In this document: in pieces, positions 9,824 to 17,501 of the stretch
How positions within the stretch are numbered: the stretch's first letter is position 1
Layout of the letters: each line of letters opens with the position of its first letter
NCBI GenBank assembly: GCA_965223305.1
Contig: CBDCWT010000013.1
Span: 275,580-339,579 of the forward strand
Length of the DNA stretch: 64,000 bases
Direction of reading: 5' to 3'
Source: CBDCWT01 sp965223305
GTDB taxonomy: Bacteria; Planctomycetota; Planctomycetia; Pirellulales; Pirellulaceae
Made by a program: the position numbers and the translations under genes
Notes under the pieces: generated by a model
What the model was told of the DNA's origin: nothing
Seen by the model: the letters and a program-made list of their open reading frames with translations, nothing else
Databases searched by the model: none

Positions 9824-11239
9824 ATGCCGCGCGATTTCCTAAAAGGCGCTCGCGACGCTTACGATGTCGTGGTGATCGGTAGCGGCTTGGCTGGGTTGAC
9901 GACCGCCAATCTGCTGGGACGGGCCGGATATGCCGTGCTCTTGCTCGAGCAGCACTACAAGCTAGGCGGCATGGCAACCTGGTTTAAACGTCCCGGAGGC
10001 CATGTCTTTGACATTTCGCTGCACGGCTTCCCTCACGGAATGGTGAAGAGCTGCCGCCGCTACTGGTCCCAAGAGATCGCGGACTCTATCGTCCAGTTAG
10101 AGAACATCCGCTTTGACAACCCGATGTTCTCGTTGACGACCGCCTACGACCGCGAGGACTTTGTGCGGTTGCTGACCGGCCGGTTCGGTGTCGCACCACA
10201 GGTCGTCGACGAGTTCTTCGACACAGCGCGCGGCATGAACTTCTACGACGATCAGTCACTGACGACCGGGCAACTGCTAGAGCGGTTCTTTCCTGGTCGA
10301 GACGACGTTGTGCGCCTGCTGATGGAACCGATCGTCTACGCCAACGGCTCGACGCTGGAAGACCCCGCAATCACTTACGGGATCGTCTTCTCGAATTTCA
10401 TGTCGAAAGGCGTTTTCACATTCCGGGGTGGCACTGACCGATTAATCCAACTCATGGAGCAAGAGCTCAAACGCAACCGGGTCGACGTCCGTATTCGTTG
10501 CGATGTAGAACAAATCGAGATCCACAACGGCCGCGTCCAGGGTGTGCAAGTCAACGGCCGGCTGATCAAGGCCAGGGCCGTCGTTTCCAACGCTAACCTC
10601 AAAGCGACGGCATTGCGCCTAGTAGGTGAAGAGCTTTTAGACCGTTCTTTTGTCGACGAAGTTCGTGAGGTACGCCTGAACAATTCCAGCACTCAGGTCT
10701 ACATGGCGCTGAAACCCGATGAGTTCATCGAAGAATCGACCGGCGACCTGCTCTTCAGCTCGACCGCTAAGGAATTCCGGACGGACTTGCTGTTGAGCCG
10801 CGATATTACCAGTCGCACCTATTCGTTTTACTATCCACGTACTCGCCCGGCAGGAAGACCGCGGTGCCTGGTTGTCTCGAGCACCAATGCTCACTATGAG
10901 GATTGGAGCGACCTCAGTGAAGAAGACTACCAGGCCAGCAAACAGGAGCTGATCGAAACTACACTCGATGCAATCGACGGCTACGTTCCAGGAATTCGGC
11001 AACGCCTGGCCCACGTCGAGGCATCGACGCCCCGCACCTTCCAGCACTACACGAAACACGTCGAGGGCGCTAGCTTCGGTACCAAGTTCGAGGGCCTGGC
11101 GGTGAGCCGCAAACTGCCCGAGCAAATAACTGGGCTATACCACGCTGGCAGCGTCGGTATTATCATGTCGGGCTGGCTCGGGGCCATCAACTACGGTGTG
11201 ATCGTGGCGAACGACGTCGATGCGCTGTTGATGAAGTGA
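9824..11239 (+). CDS. CrtI/phytoene-desaturase-like FAD oxidoreductase (second copy)
   Basis: A 471-residue protein with a dinucleotide-binding motif (VVIGSGLAGLTTANLLGRAG), LLEQHYKLGGMATWFKRPGG and a C-terminal FAD motif (GLYHAGSVGIIMSGWLGAIN). The chosen ATG has an ideal GGGGAGG a few bases upstream; an in-frame TTG at 9806 is possible but has no such site. It is clearly paralogous to the preceding gene but strongly diverged, so the two are probably sequential or heteromeric activities. About 170 nt without an obvious gene separates them. Confidence 0.88.
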   Translation: MPRDFLKGARDAYDVVVIGSGLAGLTTANLLGRAGYAVLLLEQHYKLGGMATWFKRPGGHVFDISLHGFPHGMVKSCRRYWSQEIADSIVQLENIRFDNPMFSLTTAYDREDFVRLLTGRFGVAPQVVDEFFDTARGMNFYDDQSLTTGQLLERFFPGRDDVVRLLMEPIVYANGSTLEDPAITYGIVFSNFMSKGVFTFRGGTDRLIQLMEQELKRNRVDVRIRCDVEQIEIHNGRVQGVQVNGRLIKARAVVSNANLKATALRLVGEELLDRSFVDEVREVRLNNSSTQVYMALKPDEFIEESTGDLLFSSTAKEFRTDLLLSRDITSRTYSFYYPRTRPAGRPRCLVVSSTNAHYEDWSDLSEEDYQASKQELIETTLDAIDGYVPGIRQRLAHVEASTPRTFQHYTKHVEGASFGTKFEGLAVSRKLPEQITGLYHAGSVGIIMSGWLGAINYGVIVANDVDALLMK

Positions 11240-11303
11240 TCTACAGTTGAGCCTGCCCCGACGATTACGGCGCACGTCGTGTGCCTACTACTCCGCATTA
11301 ACG

Positions 11304-11759
11304 ATGCCGGCAACACAAATGGCAAGTCACGAAACGTCCGACTCGGCAATTCAAGCCGCCATTCCGCATCGGTCGCCGATGTTGTTGGTCGACGAGATCG
11401 TCGAGCAGGACGACAAGCAAATTGTCTGTCGCAAGACTTTTCAAGGCGACGAGTTCTTCTTTCAAGGCCACTACCCAAGTCGACCGATCGTACCCGGAGT
11501 GATCCTCTGCGAAGCAGCGATGCAGGCCGGCGCGATTTTGCTGGCGAGGTTTCTCCGGGAGACTGCCGGTGTGCCGGTGGCGACGCGGATGAATGACGTC
11601 AAGTTTCGTCGCATGGTTGAGCCCGGTGACTCAGTACTACTGCACGTGACGCTACGCGAGCAATTGGGCAGCGCCTTCTTTTTGGAAGCCAAAGTCGTTT
11701 GCCAGGAGAAAGTCGCGGTCCGCTTCGAGTTTGCTTGTACGGTTGCCGACGAAGCATAA
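11304..11759 (+). CDS. FabZ-like beta-hydroxyacyl-ACP dehydratase (hotdog fold)
   Basis: 151 residues from the ATG at 11304. FabZ signatures are present: IPHRSPMLLVDEI, catalytic His56 in QGHYPSRPIVPGV, acidic Glu70 in LCEAAMQAGA, and MNDVKFRRMVEPGD. It dehydrates 3-hydroxyacyl-ACP. The open frame extends upstream to a TTG at 11247, but that N-terminus is not FabZ-like; an ATG at 11319 is also possible. It lies directly behind the second CrtI-like gene and before the enoyl reductase, which fits one operon. Confidence 0.88.
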   Translation: MPATQMASHETSDSAIQAAIPHRSPMLLVDEIVEQDDKQIVCRKTFQGDEFFFQGHYPSRPIVPGVILCEAAMQAGAILLARFLRETAGVPVATRMNDVKFRRMVEPGDSVLLHVTLREQLGSAFFLEAKVVCQEKVAVRFEFACTVADEA

Positions 11760-11876
11760 GGGCAGATCGACGGAAGTCGGTGCACGACAGCGGCGGAATG
11801 CCGGCAAGCGAGGCGGGGTCGGACGATCAAACGCCACCGCCCTACAGATCTGCGTCCCCCGCAGCGATTGGAACCT

Positions 11877-12695
11877 ATGACCGACTCGACGCACCACGAC
11901 TATCTGCAGTTGACCGGCAAGACCATCCTCGTGTTCGGCGTGGCCAATCGAAAGAGCGTTGCCTACCGCATCGGGACTGGCCTGGCAGAGGCGGGCGCTG
12001 AAGTCGTCTACGTCGTACGCAGCCCCGCCAGGCGTGAGCAGCTCGAGAAGCTGCTGCCAGGCGCGGAGATTCACGTTTGCGATGTCGAATTCCCCAACCA
12101 GATTGACGAGCTGAGGACGGCGGTCGGCCAGCGACACGCCACACTTCACGGCCTGGTCCACTCAATTGCATTCGCTGACTACGAGGGCGTTCAACCGTTT
12201 CATGAGACCGGAAAAAAGTCGTTCCTGCGCGCCGTGGACATCTCCTGTTATTCGCTGATCTCGCTCTCTAAGGCGTTTCAAGACCTGCTGGATCAGGATG
12301 CCTCGGTGGTGACCATCTCTATCTCGACCACCCGCATGGCAAGCGAGAACTATGGATTCATGGCCCCCATCAAGGCGGCGCTCGATTCATCACTCGCCTT
12401 TCTAGCGAAGTCATTCAGCCGCTTTTCGCGGGTGCGGTTCAATGCCGTCGCACCCGGACTACTCAAGACGTCTGCCTCAGCGGGAATTCCTGGTTACGTC
12501 GACTCGTATCTGTTTGCCGAACAGGTGATCCCACGGGGGAAAGCCGTGCAGACTGATGAGGCGGCTAACGCAGCGTTGTTCCTACTCAGCCCCCGTTCGT
12601 CGGGCATCAACGCCCAGTCGCTTGTGGTCGACGCTGGTATGTCGATCAACTATTTCGACGACGAGATTGTGCGCCGGGTGATGGACGCAAAGTGA
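11877..12695 (+). CDS. FabI-like enoyl-[ACP] reductase (SDR)
   Basis: 272 residues with the FabI-type nucleotide loop GVANRKSVAYRIG (residues 21-33), the HSIAFADYEG segment, the Y-x6-K active pair (Tyr159, Lys166) and RFNAVAPGLLKTSASAGIPG near the substrate loop. It would reduce trans-2-enoyl-ACP. The first conserved FabI tyrosine (the LSYLGAE region) is not present: the aligned stretch is ISISTTR. It may therefore be specialised. ATG 11877 is preferred over TTG 11868. It is the last gene of the acyl cluster; a hairpin-bearing element follows. Confidence 0.85.
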   Translation: MTDSTHHDYLQLTGKTILVFGVANRKSVAYRIGTGLAEAGAEVVYVVRSPARREQLEKLLPGAEIHVCDVEFPNQIDELRTAVGQRHATLHGLVHSIAFADYEGVQPFHETGKKSFLRAVDISCYSLISLSKAFQDLLDQDASVVTISISTTRMASENYGFMAPIKAALDSSLAFLAKSFSRFSRVRFNAVAPGLLKTSASAGIPGYVDSYLFAEQVIPRGKAVQTDEAANAALFLLSPRSSGINAQSLVVDAGMSINYFDDEIVRRVMDAK

Positions 12696-12707
12696 CTGAT
12701 GGCTCGA

Positions 12708-12805
12708 CTAGCAGCCTATTGACGGGCTGCGAGCCGCGAAGAACTCTGTTTCGAGCTCGGTGAGGTTGAAAAACGCCAGGACGGTGTTTTTCAACAGGTA
12801 GCTAG
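12708..12805. mobile_element. TA-flanked MITE-like element (family G) between convergent genes
   Basis: The ends are imperfect inverted repeats (GCAGCCTATTGAC at left, complementary to GTCAACAGGTAGC-like sequence at right), each flanked by TA (12709-12710 and 12803-12804). Inside lies a strong hairpin, GTTGAAAAACGCC / GGTGTTTTTCAAC (12765-12795, 12 of 13 positions paired plus one G.T), able to act as a bidirectional terminator. The right end supplies the TAG stop of the minus-strand Dabb gene. A related right end recurs at 63889-63908. Confidence 0.55.
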
Positions 12806-13626
12806 GGCTGCGCCCAGAAATCGAGAACCCGCACTTTGTCGAGCACCTGCAGCAGCTCGGCCACGAACTGTTTGTGGGCTGGGTGTGGCAAATAAGTGTC
12901 CCGGCCGCTTTCAGAGTCAAACGTTACCATAAAGCAATGTGTAAAGCCTGCGTCGTGCTTTTCAGGACTGTTGTTCTTGCCCCATTCGAAACCCTTGATC
13001 GTCTTGATCTTCTCCGGCAGGGCCGCAAACTGCTCTTCGATCGCCTTCACAGCCGCATCCGAGGCATCGTCTTTGAACTTGAAGAAGACGGCATGCTTCA
13101 GTTCCTTTTTCAGCTGCGCCGACGACGAGGATCCCCAGTAGTCGACCACGAACACCTTGTCCAAGTGGGGGCGCAGCACATTGCCAAACGCCTTGTGGTC
13201 TCGATGGGGCAGGTATGCTGCGCGCCCCGCTTCGTCTGCGAAGGTCAGCAAGAAGCAATGGGTCAGGCCATCGTCAAACCCTTCCCCGCTGTTGTTAACG
13301 CCCCATTGGAAACCAGTGATGGCGGGGATCTTGGCCGGCAAAGCTCGAAATGCATCCACTACCTGCTGCACGTCATCTTTGCTCGAACTGTCTTTGAATT
13401 TGAAAAAGACAGCGTGGCGCAGAGGTCGTGATTGTGTTTGGCCGCCTGACGGCTCGGCGGGCTGGGAAGCTTGCGAGAGCTGATTGCCAGCCATGGACAG
13501 GAGAAGATAGAGACAGGTGGTCACGGTCAGCAGCCGTCTTGCCGATGGGCCCGACGGATTCCGCAGGTACTTTTCTGTTGCGCAAGACGTTCGGGAGGGC
13601 GAGGCTCCCGCCGAGCCGGCGAGCAT
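12802..13626 (-). CDS. Tandem Dabb (stress-responsive A/B barrel) domain protein
   Basis: Two homologous Dabb domains: the first from LRHAVFFKFKDSSSKDD (about residues 69-165), the second from LKHAVFFKFKDDASDAA (about 172-270). Both have the IxGFxWGxNNS and HCFxxTF motifs typical of the family. Before them is a hydrophobic segment (LLTVTTCLYLLLSMAG) preceded by RR, likely a signal peptide. The start is uncertain: the frame stays open to 13932, but codons upstream of about 13580 are translated family-C repeats. The ATG at 13626 lies in the repeat itself, and a GTG near the hydrophobic segment is an alternative. Function is unknown. Dabb proteins bind small hydrophobic ligands or act as polyketide cyclases in other organisms. 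Confidence 0.75.
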   Translation of the reverse strand: MLAGSAGASPSRTSCATEKYLRNPSGPSARRLLTVTTCLYLLLSMAGNQLSQASQPAEPSGGQTQSRPLRHAVFFKFKDSSSKDDVQQVVDAFRALPAKIPAITGFQWGVNNSGEGFDDGLTHCFLLTFADEAGRAAYLPHRDHKAFGNVLRPHLDKVFVVDYWGSSSSAQLKKELKHAVFFKFKDDASDAAVKAIEEQFAALPEKIKTIKGFEWGKNNSPEKHDAGFTHCFMVTFDSESGRDTYLPHPAHKQFVAELLQVLDKVRVLDFWAQP

Positions 13627-13860
13627 AAAGAACGGCTCCGCAGGAGCGCCGCCCTCCCGCTGGTTCACCGCTCGATGGGAAAAGGCAAGCTTCAACGAGC
13701 CGTTGTCGGCAGGGCTTTTGTTGCCACGCAAAGCGTTCGGGAGGGCGAGGCTCCCGCCGAGCCGGCGAGCATAAGAAACGGCTCCGCAGGAGCGTCGCCC
13801 TCCCGCATGATTCGCCACCCGACACGAAAAGACGAGCTTCAACGAAGAACAAGACAAGCT
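13575..13860. repeat. Two tandem units containing family C repeats, 5' of the Dabb gene
   Basis: Two copies of a roughly 150-bp unit. Each contains GGGAGGGCGAGGCTCCCGCC plus GAGCCGGCGAGCAT, then AACGGCTCCGCAGGAGCG and CCCTCCCGC, followed by a CGTTGAAGC-type spacer. The DNA is open in the minus frame and extends the Dabb ORF without adding protein-like sequence. Confidence 0.8.
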
Positions 13861-13928
13861 TCGACGAACCGGCGTCGAAGAGCTTCTTTCACCAAGCCAG
13901 GGCTTAAAACGCATGACAATCATCCCTT

Positions 13929-14324
13929 TCAATATTCGCGATAGGACTTCTCTTCGACCAGCCGCGAGCCGAACAACTGATTGATCTCACGCTTGAGCGC
14001 CGCTCGCTGATCGTTGCTATGATAGACGGCTCGGGCTAACTCGATGAACGTTTGACTGAAGTCTTGGTTTCGTTCGCAGTCGCGGATGTCGTCTTCGATA
14101 TCCCAGAGCTTCTCGTTCGTGGCTCGCAGTTCTCGTGTTAGTTCGTCAAGTGCCGAGGACTTCGGTAACGCCTCATCTCGTGCGGCGACCAGCGTGTCCA
14201 GTTCGACGCGAACGTTCGTCAGCTTCCGAGCGTCTTCGATTCGTTCCGATTTGATCTCGAGAATTGTGATCTTGTCGATCAGCTCGCCCGGTGCAACCTC
14301 GACACGGATCGGGGTGTAAGCCAA
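13929..14324 (-). CDS. DUF6165-like small protein
   Basis: 131 residues from a TTG start with a textbook GGAGGT six nucleotides upstream. The longer open frame to 14465 has no such site and a low-complexity N-terminus. The conserved block IRVEVAPGELIDKITILEIKSERI, then a helical, probably coiled-coil remainder (KLTNVRVELDTLVAARDEAL...ELRATNEKLWDIEDDIRDCE), resembles what I recall of DUF6165. These proteins have no assigned biochemical role. In glycan-related operons they accompany glycosyltransferases, but no such neighbour is seen here. Confidence 0.75.
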   Translation of the reverse strand: MAYTPIRVEVAPGELIDKITILEIKSERIEDARKLTNVRVELDTLVAARDEALPKSSALDELTRELRATNEKLWDIEDDIRDCERNQDFSQTFIELARAVYHSNDQRAALKREINQLFGSRLVEEKSYREY

Positions 14325-14477
14325 GTTGTTACCTCCGCTGACTCGGTTCACGGTGGGCCGACGGGGCGGCCTGGAATTCGTGCTGACTGCAATTGTAGAA
14401 TCGCCTCCACCACGCGTCGAGGCTACCACGCACTGCAGGATGTCCACCCGCACCGACTGCAGCAACCGTGTTAATTG

Positions 14478-14805
14478 ATCGGGAGGGCGAGGCTCCTGCC
14501 GAGCCGAGCGTGCACAGAACCGTGGGCTAACGCCCAGCGGCTGATGTTCCAGGATTCCGCTCGGTCATTAGGCAACGATCATCAGCCGGAATGCGTTAGT
14601 ATCCGGTTTGCTGAAACCGTGGGCTAACGCCCAGCGGCTGATGTTGCGGGATTCCGCTCGGTCATTGGGCAACGATCAGCCGGAATGCGTTAGCATCCGG
14701 TTTGTTGAAACCGTGGCTAACGCCCGGCGGCTGATTCGATCGTAGCCGAAGTCGCCAGAATTTGGTGGACTGCCAAACTCTGGCGAGTTCGGCTACTACA
14801 AGAGT
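14478..14805. repeat. Intergenic composite repeat array (families C, A, B)
   Basis: No gene is seen between the DUF6165 gene and the rhomboid gene. The stretch holds one family C element, three family A elements (the third degenerate) separated by near-identical spacers (ATTCCGCTCGGTCATTNGGC and CAGCCGGAATGCGTTAGNAT), and a pair of family B elements in opposite orientation (14745-14795) that could form a hairpin. Confidence 0.8.
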
Positions 14806-14904
14806 CCGTTAACGGTTTTGTCCTTCAAGCGGACTACTTAACACACCTCGGTTCTTAACGTAGGCTGCTGAGTAGCCGTTTCTTGTTCGGGAGCCGTTTG
14901 GGAC

Positions 14905-15717
14905 ATGATTCCCCTCAAAGACAACATCCCATCTCGCACAACGCCCGTGGTCAACTATGTGCTGATCGTGATCTGCGGGCTGGTGTTTTTCGCGCAGCTC
15001 TCGACGCAGTCTGAACAGCGGGCTCCGTTGATTGAAAAGTTCGGGATGATTCCACGCCGCGTGATGCAACCGGGCGAACCAGTATCGATCCAAGAACGGG
15101 TAACCTACGTGGACCAGTTCGGTCAGCTGTTCGTCGAGGAGCAGACACGTCAGATTGCCGAGCCACCATTTTCACCCTGGTGGACTTTGATCACCTGCAT
15201 CTTCCTGCACGGTGGTTGGATGCACATGTTGGGCAACACTTGGTTTCTGTTTATCTTTGGAGACAATGTTGAAGACCGAATGGGACACATTCCCTACCTG
15301 CTGTTCTATCTATTCTGTGGCATCGGCGCCAGTCTAGCTCATCTTGCCAGCGACTCTTCATCGACAGTACCCACGATCGGCGCCAGCGGTGCGATTGCGG
15401 GAGTGATGGGAGCGTACTTCTTGCTTTACCCACGAGCCAACGTGCTGGCAGTTCTGCCGATTTTTTTCTTCATCCAGGTCTTGGTGCTACCAGCACCTGT
15501 GTTCCTTGGAATCTGGTTTGCGATGCAGTTTTTTCAAGGCACCCTGGCGATCACATCAATGCAGACGGGCGGTGTTGCCTGGTGGGCGCACATTGGCGGA
15601 TTCGTGGTCGGCTATCTGGTGGCCGCGGCCCTTCGGCTCGTCGGTGAGACGAGCCCACCCGTCGACAGTAGACGGCCGCACACTGACCACATCAACTTCC
15701 ATCGCTATCACCGTTGA
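14905..15717 (+). CDS. Rhomboid family intramembrane serine protease
   Basis: A 270-residue polytopic membrane protein. The catalytic dyad is visible: Ser161 in GASGAIAG and His229 in AWWAHIGGFVVG. The conserved HGGWMHMLGN (102-111) near the L1 loop and the GxxxGxxxA-like helix packing around the serine are also present. A roughly 60-residue insertion after the first membrane helix (about 35-92) is typical of the longer bacterial rhomboids. The next gene overlaps or closely follows, so co-transcription with the lactate permease is likely, but no functional link is evident. Confidence 0.92.
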   Translation: MIPLKDNIPSRTTPVVNYVLIVICGLVFFAQLSTQSEQRAPLIEKFGMIPRRVMQPGEPVSIQERVTYVDQFGQLFVEEQTRQIAEPPFSPWWTLITCIFLHGGWMHMLGNTWFLFIFGDNVEDRMGHIPYLLFYLFCGIGASLAHLASDSSSTVPTIGASGAIAGVMGAYFLLYPRANVLAVLPIFFFIQVLVLPAPVFLGIWFAMQFFQGTLAITSMQTGGVAWWAHIGGFVVGYLVAAALRLVGETSPPVDSRRPHTDHINFHRYHR

Positions 15718-15752
15718 CGCGGCCCAACCGACGGATCAACCGGAGCACCACT

Positions 15753-17432
15753 TTGACACTGACTCTCGCGATTCTCTCCTTACTGCCGATCTTAGCCGTT
15801 GCCCTGTTTCTGGTTGTGTTGCGCTGGCCAGCCAGCCGGGCGATGCCCATTTCCTATCTGGTGGCCGCGGCCTTGGCGATCTTCGTGTGGAACGTCGAAA
15901 CGATTCAGGTCGCTGCGGCGACAGTGCGCGGGCTGATCATCGCAGCTGAGCTGTTGTATATCGTGTTCGGCGCCATTCTGTTGCTCAACACGCTTGACGA
16001 AAGCGGGGCTCTGCGGACGATCCGACGATCCTTTGAAAACATCACGCCGGATCGGCGGATTCAAGTGATCATTATCGCTTGGCTATTTGGCAGTTTCATC
16101 GAAGGATCGGCGGGTTTTGGGACACCGGCGGCGGTGGCCGTTCCCCTGTTGGTTGGACTCGGGTTCCCAGCCATGGCCGCCGTCACGGCGGGAATGATCA
16201 TCCAAAGCACGCCGGTCTCATTCGGAGCGGCCGGGACACCGATCATGGTGGGCGTGAGCACAGGACTCTCCTCCGACGCGTCGGTCGAGAAGTTCGTCAG
16301 CGCCTCGGGCTTCGCCGAGTGGCCGGAGTTTCTCTCCATGATCGGGTTCAAGGTGGCGTTGCTGCATGCCGTGGTGGGCACGCTGATCCCCCTGCTTGTC
16401 GTGGTGCTAATGACACGTTTTTTTGGCGAAAAGCGGTCCGCTCGAGAGGGACTGAAAGTCTGGCCTTTCGCGCTCTTTGCGGCCTGGGCCATGACCATCC
16501 CCTATCTCTGCGTGGCCTATTTGCTCGGCCCGGAATTCCCGTCGCTGCTGGGTGGACTCATCGGTCTGGCGATTGTCGTACCGGCAGCCAAGGCGGGGTG
16601 GTTCGTTCCCAGCGGAGACGAGGTCTGGGATTTTGCGGAACGTGAGAAATGGGACGACGAATGGACCGGGGTGAAACACGAAGAGCCGGCGAAACCGTCG
16701 ACTGAAGTCGGTTTCTTCACGGCTTGGTTCCCGTATTTGTTGGTGGCGGCGTTGCTGGTGGCAACCCGGTTGCCTGCGCTGCCGTTGGCGGCTTGGCTGA
16801 AGTCGGTAGCGATTGGACCGGCAGGCATCTTCGGCACCTCCATTGGCAAGACGAGTACACCACTCTATCTACCGGGAACGGTATTTGTGGTCGTCTCGCT
16901 GCTGACTTGGGCGCTGCACCGGATGGACTCGCGCTCGTACGCGATTGCTTGGTGGCGGTCGTTGAAGACGGTGCTTGCCGCTTCGGTGGCCCTGGTGTTC
17001 ACAGTGCCGATGGTCCAGGTATTCATCAACAGCGACGGAGGGGCTGCGGGCTATGCGATGATGCCCATCGCTCTGGCAACCGGCGTCGAGGAGCTCGTTG
17101 GGCGTACCTGGCCGCTCTTTGCACCGCTGATCGGGGGTATTGGCGCCGCGGTGGCGGGCAGCAACACGGTCAGCAACATGATGTTTTCGCTCTTTCAGTT
17201 CAACGTGGGGCAGCGTATCGGCGTCGACCCGACCTGGGTCGTGGCTCTCCAGGCGGTCGGGGGCGCGGCCGGGAATACCATCTGCGTACACAACGTGGTG
17301 GCTGCGTCGGCCGTGGTGGGCTTGGTTGGCAAAGAAGGTCTGATCATCCGCAAGACGTTACTCGTCTTCTGCTACTACGCGTGCTGCGCCGGAGTCTTGG
17401 GGTACGCCATCGTTCGCCTTGCCGGGCCGTAG
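15753..17432 (+). CDS. L-lactate permease (LldP/LctP family)
   Basis: About 559 residues and 12-14 predicted membrane segments. Family hallmarks include GSFIEGSAGFGTPAAVAVPLLVGLGF, STPVSFGAAGTPIMVG near the N-terminal half, and GSNTVSNMMFSLFQF with GGAAGNTICVHNVVAASAVVG near the C-terminus. It should import lactate and related 2-hydroxyacids by proton symport. The frame is open from a TTG at 15714 that overlaps the rhomboid stop. I prefer the TTG at 15753, which has GGAG upstream and gives a clean hydrophobic N-terminus (MTLTLAILSLLPILAV). Confidence 0.88.
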   Translation: MTLTLAILSLLPILAVALFLVVLRWPASRAMPISYLVAAALAIFVWNVETIQVAAATVRGLIIAAELLYIVFGAILLLNTLDESGALRTIRRSFENITPDRRIQVIIIAWLFGSFIEGSAGFGTPAAVAVPLLVGLGFPAMAAVTAGMIIQSTPVSFGAAGTPIMVGVSTGLSSDASVEKFVSASGFAEWPEFLSMIGFKVALLHAVVGTLIPLLVVVLMTRFFGEKRSAREGLKVWPFALFAAWAMTIPYLCVAYLLGPEFPSLLGGLIGLAIVVPAAKAGWFVPSGDEVWDFAEREKWDDEWTGVKHEEPAKPSTEVGFFTAWFPYLLVAALLVATRLPALPLAAWLKSVAIGPAGIFGTSIGKTSTPLYLPGTVFVVVSLLTWALHRMDSRSYAIAWWRSLKTVLAASVALVFTVPMVQVFINSDGGAAGYAMMPIALATGVEELVGRTWPLFAPLIGGIGAAVAGSNTVSNMMFSLFQFNVGQRIGVDPTWVVALQAVGGAAGNTICVHNVVAASAVVGLVGKEGLIIRKTLLVFCYYACCAGVLGYAIVRLAGP

Positions 17433-17501
17433 CCGGCATGAACAGAACAGACGGCAGGGACAAGAGACACACTATTGGCAGGGCCCGCTTCCCATCTCAT
17501 G

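Noticed and set aside
6644..12695. Calling the acyl cluster a true ladderane cluster
   Set aside because: No radical SAM or other anammox-specific genes seen here; gene content is only reminiscent.
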